Assembly: GCA_964342355.1 (NCBI GenBank)
Contig: CAYFFG010000008.1
Coordinates: forward strand, 74,302-138,301
Reading direction: 5' to 3'
Length of the DNA stretch: 64,000 nt
DNA from: Hirschia sp964342355
GTDB lineage: Bacteria; Pseudomonadota; Alphaproteobacteria; Caulobacterales; Hyphomonadaceae
A model generated the notes under the pieces. The model was given only the letters and a program-made list of their open reading frames with translations, was not told the origin of the DNA and ran no database searches. This document shows positions 56,100 to 63,935 of the stretch, in pieces; within the stretch, counting starts at the first letter, position 1; each line of letters starts with the position of its first letter. A program made the position numbers and the translations under genes.

Positions 56100-56172
56100 T
56101 AACAGATTGGTTTAACGGTGGCGCGTTCATGTTCGGAACATAACGTGAACATTGCGCGCGTTGCAATCTGTT
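56044..56172. repeat. Nested inverted repeats upstream of the small gene at 56182
   Basis: A 16-bp perfect inverted repeat CGCGCGCAATGTTCAC (56044-56059 against 56145-56160) and a 9-bp one AACAGATTG/CAATCTGTT (56101-56109, 56164-56172) are interleaved. Between them is the palindrome ATGTTCGGAACAT near 56129. This is more dyad symmetry than expected and suggests operator clusters. Confidence 0.6.
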
Positions 56173-56181
56173 TATAATGTT

Positions 56182-56370
56182 ATGAACAAAAAGACCCCGA
56201 CGCCGTTAAGCGCCGGGGCAGTTATGGATATCAAAAGCCGAAACCAAACGAAGGCTAAACATCTGGTTTCGGCTGGGTTGATGAAGGCCGATGTGATTGC
56301 ATCGGATCGCTACACTTCATCAGGCGCTTACCGGGCGAAGAAAGGAACCTCCCGGAAAGCTGTCGCATGA
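56182..56370 (+). CDS. Small basic protein, hypothetical
   Basis: 62 residues, lysine- and serine-rich, starting M-N-K-K-T-P. It is the only plus-strand frame in a minus-strand neighbourhood and is preceded by an elaborate set of inverted repeats. No family is recognised; coding status is uncertain. An upstream ATG at 56152 would add ten residues. Confidence 0.4.
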   Translation: MNKKTPTPLSAGAVMDIKSRNQTKAKHLVSAGLMKADVIASDRYTSSGAYRAKKGTSRKAVA

Positions 56371-56418
56371 GGAGAAACGCCGTGTCTGAAGCGGCGCGAT
56401 GACCCCATGCGCATTCGG

Positions 56419-56685
56419 TTAGATACCTTCAAGCTCGGCAAGCTGTTCAGCACACTTCGCGGCGTCGGCGCGCGCCTGTTCGGAAAGCGTGTAGAGCTGC
56501 TTCCCAAGGTCAGTTGAACCGGCCTTGGCGTAAGCGACGGACTTACTCACGCCTTCCGCCTGCTGGATGCGGATGACCTGTTTCTCGAACAGGCTTTCAT
56601 TGGCGGCGATGGTGCGGTTAGCTTTGGCCAAGCTGTCTTCGATCTGTACTTTAAGTACGGGTTTCATACGATTGGTCGTGTTCAT
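56419..56685 (-). CDS. Small helical protein, last gene of a small-gene operon
   Basis: 88 residues, almost entirely predicted helix with heptad-like spacing (A-K-A-N-R-T-I-A-A-N-E-S-L-F-E-K) and an alanine/glutamate-rich C-terminus. Its ATG overlaps by 4 bp (ATGA) the stop of the 35-residue frame upstream. No family recognised. Confidence 0.6.
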   Translation of the reverse strand: MNTTNRMKPVLKVQIEDSLAKANRTIAANESLFEKQVIRIQQAEGVSKSVAYAKAGSTDLGKQLYTLSEQARADAAKCAEQLAELEGI

Positions 56686-56789
56686 TGGTTAATTTCTTTC
56701 AAAAGTTCGGAGAGGTCTGGAAGTTCGTAGTCTTGGCCGTCTTCATCGGCGTCGATCTGGTCAACTATGTCGTGAAGTTCTTCGTCCAT
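56682..56789 (-). CDS. 35-residue acidic peptide gene
   Basis: A very short frame, M-D-E-E-L-H-D-I-V-D-Q-I-D-A-D-E, ending L-L-K-E-I-N-Q. Its start lies 2 bp after the preceding gene's stop and its stop overlaps the next ATG as ATGA, the geometry of translational coupling. The strongly acidic, amphipathic composition argues for a real peptide. It is easily missed because of its length. Confidence 0.55.
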   Translation of the reverse strand: MDEELHDIVDQIDADEDGQDYELPDLSELLKEINQ

Positions 56790-56791
56790 GC

Positions 56792-57166
56792 TTAGTCGTC
56801 CTGCATTTCGCGGATGACTTCAGGCACGCGACGGCTGATCAGGTTGACTGACCTATCCTGACGATTGCGGCGAATTTTTTCTTCAAGGTTGAAACCGACT
56901 GAAAACGCCGGAGCGACTATCAGGATTGCGCCCGTCATGATCAAATCGAGATCATGCGCAATACGTTCCGCATCGTCGGTTTTGACACCTACCGCCTTGG
57001 CGGATTGGGTATAAACATCGACTTTGGAAGCGAGTTTTGTGTAAGCGTTATCCAAGACGGAAAGGGCTTTATCTACGGCTTGCGCCGCTTCAAGCATTTC
57101 GTCAGTTGCAGTGTTAACGGTTGCAATTTTGACAGGCGTAACCGTGGTGTGATTAGTGATAGCCAT
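56792..57166 (-). CDS. Small protein with one hydrophobic segment, hypothetical
   Basis: 124 residues: helical region rich in A, D and K, then a hydrophobic stretch M-T-G-A-I-L-I-V-A-P-A-F-S-V-G-F (about 82-97) and a basic tail. The ATG at 57166 has GAGGA 8-12 nt upstream; an ATG at 57181 lacks one. The start overlaps the end of the preceding gene by 14 bp. No family recognised. Confidence 0.6.
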   Translation of the reverse strand: MAITNHTTVTPVKIATVNTATDEMLEAAQAVDKALSVLDNAYTKLASKVDVYTQSAKAVGVKTDDAERIAHDLDLIMTGAILIVAPAFSVGFNLEEKIRRNRQDRSVNLISRRVPEVIREMQDD

Positions 57167-57389
57167 TAGGGCATTCCTCATCTGAAGTTTTGTTATCTAC
57201 TGTCTGGAAAGCCGCATCATACCGGGCGCGGGCAACGCGGACGCGTGCGAGAGCGCGATTTGACATGGCTCTTAATTCTTGATGGCGGTGGCTCGACAAA
57301 CCGGCGTTCGAACCTTCCCGGAGCAAATCCCAATAGACGGCGCGGGCTTCGCTCAATTCGGCTTTGGCGGCGATCTGAACAGGCGTCAT
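57153..57389 (-). CDS. Small helical protein, hypothetical
   Basis: 78 residues, basic and alanine-rich helix (R-A-L-A-R-V-R-V-A-R-A-R-Y-D-A). GGGGGA lies 7 nt upstream of the ATG, which overlaps the preceding stop as ATGA. No family recognised; RNA or DNA binding is possible from charge only. Confidence 0.58.
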   Translation of the reverse strand: MTPVQIAAKAELSEARAVYWDLLREGSNAGLSSHRHQELRAMSNRALARVRVARARYDAAFQTVDNKTSDEECPNGYH

Positions 57390-57643
57390 GTGTCGATCCC
57401 CCCAATCATGTGAACCTTAGCCGTACCGATAGGCGCGAAGGTTCCAGCACTTAGTTTGCCGCCTGCCGTTTTGAAGGCTTTTATCGCGGTGTGAAGCATG
57501 TCTTTTTGAATGCGAACCTGCATGTTGCATTGATACCTATGATCAACCGCGTTAGGGCCGGTCGAGGCGCGCGCAAGTTCAAGATCGGCGACGGCTGAAC
57601 CATATCGGCGCGCCAATTCCTGAATGTCTTTCAGGGTGATCAT
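57386..57643 (-). CDS. Small hypothetical protein
   Basis: 85 residues beginning M-I-T-L-K-D-I-Q-E-L-A-R-R-Y-G, mostly helical with a glycine-containing C-terminus. It is 5 bp downstream of the coiled-coil gene and overlaps the next by ATGA, so it belongs to the same operon. No family recognised. Confidence 0.58.
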   Translation of the reverse strand: MITLKDIQELARRYGSAVADLELARASTGPNAVDHRYQCNMQVRIQKDMLHTAIKAFKTAGGKLSAGTFAPIGTAKVHMIGGIDT

Positions 57644-57648
57644 CGGCG

Positions 57649-58200
57649 CTAACCCTTTTTAACTTCAACAGGCATGATCTGTTCAAGCGTGCGAGCCAAC
57701 GGGATGCGGTGACGGGCTGCAACGCGCCGAACGTTGAAACGGTCGGCTAATTCTGGGGCAGAGGCATAGAAGGCGTTCAGAAGCCGCGTGTTCATCCGGT
57801 TCGAGACTGTTGCAGAGTTTGGAAGACCGGCTTCGCGAAGCGCTTTTTCCATGTCTGCAATACCTTCAAAAAGCTGACTTGAAGCGCGTTCCAAAATCTC
57901 GAACGCCGTATCCAGTTCACGCGCACGCTTCTGCATGGTTCCGGCGATCTTCTTAGCAGCGTTGAGGGCGTCGGCGCGCTGTTTGGCCTCTGCTTCTGAT
58001 AGGGCGTCTCGCTGCTGTTCTTGTGCGTGAGCAATCGCCCGGTCTGCAATCTCAATCCGGGCATCATAACCGGCTCGCTTGGCTGCTAGGCCGTCCGCCT
58101 TGTCATAATCGCCCGCTTCGATAGCGGCGTTGATTTGATCTTCAAGTGCGGCGCGCTCCGCTGCAATAGCTTTCCTGCGCTCTATGGTTTGTTCAAGCAT
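57649..58200 (-). CDS. Coiled-coil protein, first gene of the small-gene operon
   Basis: 183 residues. Residues 1-115 are a long charged coiled coil rich in A, E, R and K; the remainder looks like a small DNA-binding-type domain (N-V-R-R-V-A-A-R-H-R-I-P-L-A-R-T-L-E). AAAGG lies 7 nt upstream of the ATG and a consensus promoter 52-80 bp upstream. Alanine-rich coiled coils are common in phage and plasmid early operons; no family recognised. Confidence 0.65.
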   Translation of the reverse strand: MLEQTIERRKAIAAERAALEDQINAAIEAGDYDKADGLAAKRAGYDARIEIADRAIAHAQEQQRDALSEAEAKQRADALNAAKKIAGTMQKRARELDTAFEILERASSQLFEGIADMEKALREAGLPNSATVSNRMNTRLLNAFYASAPELADRFNVRRVAARHRIPLARTLEQIMPVEVKKG

Positions 58201-58251
58201 CTGCCTGCCTTTCGTTAAGTTGAGCGCAATTCGCTCGTTTGTCTTAACCCA

Positions 58252-58280
58252 TTCTTAACACTTTCAAATACCAATGTCAA
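58252..58280 (-). promoter_or_regulatory. Sigma-70-type promoter for the small-gene operon
   Basis: On the minus strand TTGACA (58275-58280) and TAAGAA (58252-58257) are separated by 17 bp, about 50 bp before the coiled-coil gene. A GAGCG-CAATT-CGCTC hairpin lies in the leader near 58222-58236. Confidence 0.65.
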
Positions 58281-58299
58281 GTATTCAACATGTTACAAA

Positions 58300-58495
58300 G
58301 CCTGTTCTATATTATACAGCATTTGCCAGTTAATTATGATGTGAAAAAGTTAGAAGAATAGCGTCGTATGAATGGCGATATTGACTGTATTCGCAATTTG
58401 TGTTAACCATTCTTTGCTTTCGCGTGGTCGAAAGTAGCTCGTTAATTGTCTTGAAAACCGGCATGGGAATTGCTCCACCCCATGCCGGTTTTTTT
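58300..58495 (+). ncRNA. Possible small RNA ended by an orphan terminator
   Basis: This 406-bp gap between two minus-strand genes contains no plausible long frame, yet has a strong plus-strand terminator at 58456-58495. Rightward transcription from inside the gap is implied. A 12-codon frame (58367-58405) is the only open one. The 5' end is a guess. Confidence 0.3.
58456..58495 (+). terminator. Strong rho-independent terminator
   Basis: A perfect 12-bp stem AACCGGCATGGG with its complement and seven T on the plus strand. On the minus strand it is followed by TTTTC, so it may also stop leftward transcription from the 271-residue gene. Confidence 0.85.
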
Positions 58496-58606
58496 CGCTT
58501 GCTGCTATTATGAATTTTGACAAGTCATAGCGCGCCGGTCGGCGGATCGGGCGGCGCTATTGGCGTCTGTCGTAAAATAGGGCGTGAGATGAGAACGCGC
58601 CGCTTG

Positions 58607-59422
58607 TCACTTCTCTAAGAGATTGGGCAAGTCGTCTGCTAGTGCGAAAACCGCTCGCGCTTCGTAGTTGTTGAGCGGTTCGAAGCTGGCCACTAAACCC
58701 GCCATGTCCCGATATTTTTTCACGGTGCGGCGGTCGGGCTTATAGGTGCCGTTGGCCCGCTCGCGAAGGTTTTTCGGCACCGGCTCGCCACTTGCTTCCA
58801 TCCGGGCAACACGCTGCTTTAGTTCGGCGCGGTATTCGGCTTGCATATGCCAGCGGAGGGCCGGGTCGATCTGCTCGATAGCCCTAACGTCCGCAATCTG
58901 CAATCTCATGCGGAGGGCGGCGCGCCCGAACCCATGCGCGCGATACAGGGCTAAGAACTTGCGACCTTCACGGGTGATTGGTTCCGTGCGGCTGTAGTCC
59001 GCATGGGGTGTCAGGGTGAAGCCCGGAATGACTAAAGAGCGCCCCGCTTTCTCAAACGCTAGGTCGCGGCGCTGCAAAGACGCTTTCAGCAAATCCCAAC
59101 TGATCCGGGCGTGAGCTTCTGATAGCGAGGCGAATACCTGCCGGACGTGATTGAAGCGCACTGATCTGCCCGGCGCGGGCGTCAGGTACTCAGCAATGAA
59201 CGAGCGGACCAAATCAGGGGCTTCACGCCAGCCGGGCCGGTGCTGGTCTGCCCAATCTAGCAGGGCGGGCCGTGAGTAGCCTTTAGCGCCATCAGGTAAG
59301 GTGACTATCGGCGGACGGTTCACGCTATCAGACGAGCGGCAACGCAAGATGTATAGAGCGTTCGTTGTAACGCCTAATAGGTCAGCCGCTTCTCGCGTGG
59401 TTAATAGGTCATCACAAGCCAT
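58607..59422 (-). CDS. HTH-domain protein of the mobile element, unknown function
   Basis: 271 residues. The N-terminus T-T-R-E-A-A-D-L-L-G-V-T-T-N-A-L-Y-I-L-R is a MerR/excisionase-like helix-turn-helix; the wing is followed by W-A-D-Q-H-R-P-G. The rest is helical and basic with no recognised domain. It probably binds element DNA, for instance as a replication or transcription regulator. A 16-bp inverted-repeat arm (59477-59492) lies 55 bp upstream of its start. Confidence 0.68.
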   Translation of the reverse strand: MACDDLLTTREAADLLGVTTNALYILRCRSSDSVNRPPIVTLPDGAKGYSRPALLDWADQHRPGWREAPDLVRSFIAEYLTPAPGRSVRFNHVRQVFASLSEAHARISWDLLKASLQRRDLAFEKAGRSLVIPGFTLTPHADYSRTEPITREGRKFLALYRAHGFGRAALRMRLQIADVRAIEQIDPALRWHMQAEYRAELKQRVARMEASGEPVPKNLRERANGTYKPDRRTVKKYRDMAGLVASFEPLNNYEARAVFALADDLPNLLEK

Positions 59423-59476
59423 CAGCTACTTATACTCATAATGAGCATAAGTGTCAAGGTCGCTTGACCAATAACT

Positions 59477-60031
59477 GTTGCAAAAATACAACACTATCAA
59501 GGCGCTAACCGCCGATTGCGGCGGATCGACATTTTAGCCCATTTCGGGTTCCTTGGAATTGAAAGCGCCGATTCGCGTTGAGTGTGTCAGGCGGGAGCAC
59601 ATGCATTTTCTTTGGAGCCGCCACCGGTCTTTTTGGCCTGCTGTGCGTTTGTTGTGCCGAAAAATCAATTAAATCAGTTGTGTAGACCCTTGTAGTGCGT
59701 TTGTAGTGCGTTTGTAGACCCGAAAAACCAATAAAATCAGTTGTGTAGACCCTGTAGACCCTTTTTCTTCTTATTCTAGGAGATAACACTGTTTGAAAAG
59801 GTTAATTGGATTTGAAAGATATATGCATACCTTTAAAATCCAATAGAAGTAGATAGACTTAATATTCATGAACTATAGGGGAGAGGGTCTACACGCACTA
59901 CACGCACTACACAATTGAATTCATTAGGGTTTTTCGCGCGGCCACCACTACAATCCACTACACCTCTGAAAATATTAGACTTTTTATCTTAATCGCGCTC
60001 CAAAAGCACCCAACTGTTGTATTTTTGCAAC
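59477..60031. repeat. Pair of inverted 16-bp sites with asymmetric core
   Basis: GTTGCAAAAATACAAC at 59477-59492 and its exact reverse complement at 60016-60031. Each site itself has GTTG/CAAC arms around an asymmetric 8-bp core, and both are preceded by ACT. They enclose the phased iterons. Operator pair or inversion sites are both possible. Confidence 0.6.
59657..59963. repeat. Phased TGTAG iterons and 33-bp direct repeats (candidate replication origin)
   Basis: Two 33-bp direct repeats (59657-59689 and 59720-59752, two mismatches, 63 bp apart) begin CCGAAAAA and end GTTGTGTAGACCC. Around them are about eleven copies of TGTAG, many followed by TGCG and spaced 10-11 bp. Copies at 59885-59917 and 59942-59963 are in the opposite orientation. 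The array lies in a 734-bp noncoding gap just past the 3' end of the primase gene. Iteron-type initiator binding is the best guess; repressor binding is the alternative. No protein is encoded here. Confidence 0.7.
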
Positions 60032-60094
60032 ACATCGGGTTTAACAATCGCGTTTCTAAAGAGGTAAAATAGGTAAAAAGTTGGATCATTGCGC

Positions 60095-60112
60095 AACGGT
60101 TTAACGGTTTAA
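60095..60112. repeat. Short tandem repeat ACGGTTTA
   Basis: Two perfect tandem copies of ACGGTTTA plus AC, immediately before the terminator of the primase gene. Related GTTAAACGG sequences occur at 63709. Confidence 0.5.
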
Positions 60113-60113
60113 C

Positions 60114-60144
60114 AAAAAAGCCCGGTTGTTTATGAACCGGGCTT
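60114..60144 (-). terminator. Rho-independent terminator of the primase-helicase gene
   Basis: On the minus strand AAGCCCGGTT/AACCGGGCTT with a 7-nt loop is followed by six T, 13 bp after the stop codon. Confidence 0.9.
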
Positions 60145-60156
60145 CTTGGTGGTTTA

Positions 60157-63135
60157 TCAATCGGCTTTGAAATAGCCCGCTCTGTTGTCTGGCCCAATGC
60201 GGACGTTTTTCTTATGGGCAAATCCAAACCGGGCTTCCATGATATCCCGCAACTGACGCGACATCCATTGTTGACGGGAGCCTTCCGATATTCCCAGAAC
60301 GTCGAATAGCTCGGAAGTGTGAACTTTGTCAGGAGGCAAAGCTTCCCCTAGCATTGTCTCACCTTCTTCATTCTCGCCGATTTCTGGTTTGATACCTGTT
60401 GCATAATTTGATTGCCGCTGTTCAAGGAAATCATTGATAACATCCACCCAAGGATGATCGGTGGTTTCGGCCTCTTGGCGTTCACCAGCCGCCGCCCAAA
60501 GGCGCTCTGGCAATCGGTCGCTTTCCCCCTGTTTGTACAAATGCACGGCCTCGGCGAATATCTGCCCCCGGTCGCTTTCAATCTTTGCAACGTCAATCGG
60601 AGCTTGCACGGTGGAAAACCAGAAGCGCCGGTTCCCTGTCATGTCAGACAGTTCCCCGCTTCGGTTGGTTGTCCCCGCAAAGATGCATCGGCGGTTGTGG
60701 TCATATGCATATGCGCCATATGAATCCCGGTAGAAGTCAGCACTTTTTGAAAGAAACTGTTTTACCGTTTCGCCGGACTTACCTTGCAGCGCGGTCAATT
60801 CGGCAACCTCTACAAGCCATTTCCCGCGAAGTTGTTCATAGCTTTCCTTTGAGCCGATATTGCCCAAGGTGTCAGAGAAGTAATCTTCTCCAACCAATGC
60901 CTGCAACCCGCTGGACTTGTTCCAACCCTGCTTGGCGCTAACCAGAACCCACATTTCATCATGCTTGTGACCGGGGTTATATGCGCGCCAGACCAACCCT
61001 AGCAGGAACCGTTTCGCCTGTTCACGGTCAAGCTCGGTGTCTTCTGTATTGAAATATTCAGGTCCGAAGCGGTCTAGCCTGTTCACACCATCCCATTGCA
61101 GGCTTTCCAGCCAATCAACAATCGGATCGAATTTGCGTTGTGACGCCAAGCCATCCAAGGCATTTCGCATCGTTTCTTTCGATGGGTTAAAGCCGTCATG
61201 ACCGTAAAGTTCAATCAAGCGGTTCCAGATGAGACTGAAAGATGTGTCATCGAGAACCCGCCCTTTGGTGTCAAGCTCCTTGCTTTCATCAAGCCAAGGA
61301 ACAACCCCCTGCAACTCAATCCGGCCTTTGACGATGTTTTTTGAAGGTAAAAGTTCGAGTGACTGGATTGCAAAGAGCGTGTTCGCAAGGTCGGAGATAA
61401 TGGTTCCGCTCTTGTTGGTCCGCATGGCGCTTTGACGCAATTGTAAACATTTTTGTTTGATTGCGGGCCTGTTAACAACCAAACCTAAGTCAACATCATC
61501 TTCAAAATCATCTATTGCGGCGATGCGTGAAGACTGGACCTTCGCCCGCGATTGAATGCGTTGAAGTTCGGTTTTAAGCGCCCCTAAGTCGGGGAATTCT
61601 TCAATCGAACCGCCCAATTGATCGGCATGGGCGTCAACAGCTTCAATCAGAGTGTTGAAACCTGCCTTTTCTTCCCGCCCGTCATCACTGAAAGACGCCC
61701 ATACATCTTCACAATTCGATTCGGGTTCCGACATGGCGTAGAACAGTGCTTCGCCGCTGTCTCCAAACAGGTGAAAACACGCCCAACCACAAGCAACCCA
61801 TGCATCACGCCCAACTTGTTCACGCTCAATCGTGCCGGGATAAAATTCGGCTTTCTCGCATAAATCAACCAGCCGCTCTAGCGTCTCGTCGTCAACGTCA
61901 ATTGGTTGACGCGGCTTCTTTTCAGTCGCCGGAAGCGTCGGCTTGGCTTTGCCGTCCGCGCCGATTGCGGGCTTGTCTGTCAGCGTTCTGAAAGTCACCG
62001 GGTCAACGCGACCGGTGCTGTCAACAACCGGTGTGTTTGGAATATGCGTGTATAACTGCCCATTAGGGTGAACGCTTCCAGCCGCGACCGGTGGAGGGCT
62101 GGATTTATCGCAAAGCCAATCAACCCCTTGCAGTTTGGCGGCGCTCTTGGACGGGATGCCAAGACTGCTATCAAACAGGAAATAGATATGTAGCCCGCCG
62201 CTTCCGGTCCGAACATGCGTAAAGCTTGCCGCGTCTCGTCCTAGGATTTTGAGAACCGCTGCATATTGATCCAGCTTGCGAACCGTTCGGGCGTCTTCAT
62301 CATTTCCGCCTTTGTCGAAGACGTATTTGACTTTAAACGTGTTGCAACCGGGATAGTAGTTCAAAACACGAATGTCCGGCGCGCCATGCGCTTTGCGTTG
62401 GTCCAGATACCATTGACGGTCGCTGTCATCAGCGAAAGGCATGTTCTTCGGGTCGAGATCTGCAACGCCTAAGCGATAGCCGCCGATTGCCTTACCCATG
62501 CGGACATTCAGATTGCCTTTTCTATCGCGCATGAGCGCTTCGGCGTCCGTGTAGCTTACCGCCTCATGGGTCGGTTTATTCCAGCCATCATCAACAGGCG
62601 CTTTACCTCTATGGGAACCGTTTATGAAGTGCGCCCGTCCGGTCTTTCGGGCATGTTCATTTGCATTCAAGTCTTTCAGGTAAATTGAAAGCCCACTTAC
62701 GAAATCCGGTTCCCCATCCGTCGCCCTGAAATATCTTCTCGGAAGTTTGAAGTAGTTCGCGATTGAGGGTTTCGGAATGTCGGGAGCGTCCAGCGGTGAT
62801 TGGATGGGAAGCGGTTTGCCGCCCCGCTCCAACACCGCATTCTTTGGGTCCGGTAGGTCAGTCATAACCGCGCAATGATCCAGCGGCAACACATCGGTTT
62901 CGCCCAAGCCCAAAGCGCCAAAGAACAGATAGGCTTTTGAGCCGTCCCCATTGGCTAAATAGGGGAGGTCATCAATCGCCCATTTGTGAAATGCAGCCCA
63001 GAACGCAAAAGCGCTTTTAGCCTTGGCGTCATTGGACACTAGGAGCGCAACAAGGTCTTCCGACAACATGTCGCACTCATCGTAGCTCAAGCCGATTGTG
63101 GTTGCGTTGTTAACATTAACAATTTCCATGTTCAC
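60157..63135 (-). CDS. Primase-polymerase fused to VirE-type helicase (element replication protein)
   Basis: 992 residues. The archaeo-eukaryotic primase-polymerase domain (about 150-365) has G-V-A-D-L-D (Asp226, Asp228), S-G-G-L-H (312-316) and A-G-S-V-H-P (353-357). The C-terminal virulence-associated-E/D5-like ATPase has a divergent Walker A Q-G-W-N-K-S-S near 736-742, W-L-V-E-V-A-E-L near 773 and G-T-T-N-R near 821 with G-N-R-R-F-W. Such fusions replicate phage satellites, plasmids and integrative elements. The N-terminal 140 residues are unassigned. Canonical G-K-S in Walker A is changed to N-K-S. Confidence 0.88.
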   Translation of the reverse strand: MNMEIVNVNNATTIGLSYDECDMLSEDLVALLVSNDAKAKSAFAFWAAFHKWAIDDLPYLANGDGSKAYLFFGALGLGETDVLPLDHCAVMTDLPDPKNAVLERGGKPLPIQSPLDAPDIPKPSIANYFKLPRRYFRATDGEPDFVSGLSIYLKDLNANEHARKTGRAHFINGSHRGKAPVDDGWNKPTHEAVSYTDAEALMRDRKGNLNVRMGKAIGGYRLGVADLDPKNMPFADDSDRQWYLDQRKAHGAPDIRVLNYYPGCNTFKVKYVFDKGGNDEDARTVRKLDQYAAVLKILGRDAASFTHVRTGSGGLHIYFLFDSSLGIPSKSAAKLQGVDWLCDKSSPPPVAAGSVHPNGQLYTHIPNTPVVDSTGRVDPVTFRTLTDKPAIGADGKAKPTLPATEKKPRQPIDVDDETLERLVDLCEKAEFYPGTIEREQVGRDAWVACGWACFHLFGDSGEALFYAMSEPESNCEDVWASFSDDGREEKAGFNTLIEAVDAHADQLGGSIEEFPDLGALKTELQRIQSRAKVQSSRIAAIDDFEDDVDLGLVVNRPAIKQKCLQLRQSAMRTNKSGTIISDLANTLFAIQSLELLPSKNIVKGRIELQGVVPWLDESKELDTKGRVLDDTSFSLIWNRLIELYGHDGFNPSKETMRNALDGLASQRKFDPIVDWLESLQWDGVNRLDRFGPEYFNTEDTELDREQAKRFLLGLVWRAYNPGHKHDEMWVLVSAKQGWNKSSGLQALVGEDYFSDTLGNIGSKESYEQLRGKWLVEVAELTALQGKSGETVKQFLSKSADFYRDSYGAYAYDHNRRCIFAGTTNRSGELSDMTGNRRFWFSTVQAPIDVAKIESDRGQIFAEAVHLYKQGESDRLPERLWAAAGERQEAETTDHPWVDVINDFLEQRQSNYATGIKPEIGENEEGETMLGEALPPDKVHTSELFDVLGISEGSRQQWMSRQLRDIMEARFGFAHKKNVRIGPDNRAGYFKAD

Positions 63136-63138
63136 GGC

Positions 63139-63432
63139 TCAATCCTCCACCGTGCACGAAGCGGGGTCGATCCGTTCGCCTGCCCATTCGACCAAATCAG
63201 CGATTTGGTAAACGACGCGACCTTCTGAGAGCTTATGAAAGGAGGGGCCTGTATTTAGGCTGCGCATGTTGCGGAGCGCATCATAGTTATAGCCAAGAAA
63301 AGAACTTGCTTCTTTCGACCCAATGAAAGGCAACACCAGTTCTTTACTGTCTTCGCTCGTTGGTATCTTGACTGAATCGGCAACACGCCGAAATTTATCC
63401 AGTGAGGGTTGACTAAATTTTATCTGTCTCAT
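63139..63432 (-). CDS. AlpA/excisionase-like HTH protein
   Basis: 97 residues. A MerR-superfamily helix-turn-helix spans about 37-85: G-S-K-E-A-S-S-F-L-G-Y-N-Y-D-A-L-R followed by a wing and Y-Q-I-A-D-L-V-E-W. It starts 3 bp upstream of the primase gene, an arrangement common in phage satellites and integrative elements where AlpA-like regulators sit before the primase. The ribosome site is weak and TATATT directly precedes the ATG. Confidence 0.75.
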   Translation of the reverse strand: MRQIKFSQPSLDKFRRVADSVKIPTSEDSKELVLPFIGSKEASSFLGYNYDALRNMRSLNTGPSFHKLSEGRVVYQIADLVEWAGERIDPASCTVED

Positions 63433-63539
63433 AATATAGGTTCACTTTGTTGAAGCCCGTCAGGGCGTTGAATTAAATCAAACCCCGTTTTTGGAGCTTG
63501 ACGGTTAGGTTTGATAGCTGTTTCAAAACTATCTCTATT

Positions 63540-63569
63540 GAAACCGTCCAGTTACCGCTGGGCGGTTTC
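63540..63569. repeat. Hairpin GAAACCGTCCAG upstream of the HTH gene
   Basis: A 12-bp stem (one G-T pair) with a 6-nt loop in the 568-bp noncoding stretch beyond the last gene. No strong T run follows. It may be an operator or RNA element. Confidence 0.5.
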
Positions 63570-63695
63570 GCTGCATTTTGGACGCAGGTAATTCAATCAA
63601 TAGCATGAACAACATGAGTATGTCAACACCATGGTATGATGTTGCACAATTAGTCCTGTAAAGTTCTAGGATTGTTTCTTCGTTGTCAGTTTGGC

Positions 63696-63935
63696 GGGCG
63701 ATAAGCTGTTAAACGGTTGCGCGCGAAACATTGCTTGTTAACGGGAGTGCCGTTGACAATTTTGGTTATGAAATTTGTTACGTAACAAATTGCGGCTGTT
63801 AACAGGCGATGGGTTTTCAACGGATCAACAAAACACTGCTTGTTAACGGGATTACGCCATTGACAAATTTGTTGACGAAAATGTTTCAAAACATTTTGCG
63901 GCTGTTGACGTTAGCTGTTCAACATCCGGTGCGCG
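63696..63935. repeat. ~105-bp tandem repeat array with palindromic cores
   Basis: Two long units (63726-63803 and 63831-63909) share AAACA-TTGCTTGTTAACGGG-type starts, a TTGACA, a central palindrome and a TTGCGGCTGTT-AC end; spacer blocks at 63696-63725 and 63804-63830 are also alike, and a partial third spacer follows at 63908-63935. The palindromes differ in sequence but each is self-complementary: AATTTGTTACGTAACAAATT and AAAATGTTTCAAAACATTTT. Translated frames across it are artefacts. Origin, partition site or recombination site are possible roles. Confidence 0.75.

Noticed and set aside
59505..59789. 94-residue minus-strand frame with repeated V-Y-T-T-D
   Set aside because: It is the translation of the 33-bp direct repeats and TGTAG boxes; composition and lack of a ribosome site argue against coding.
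63686..63889. 67-residue frame with repeated N-K-Q-C-F
   Set aside because: It is a read-through of the tandem repeat array; no start signal.
63726..63909. Integron attC sites
   Set aside because: The GTTRRRY/RYYYAAC core sites are not matched and no integron integrase is seen.
63696..63935. CRISPR array
   Set aside because: Repeats are about 78 bp and imperfect with similar, not unique, spacers, and no cas genes are present.
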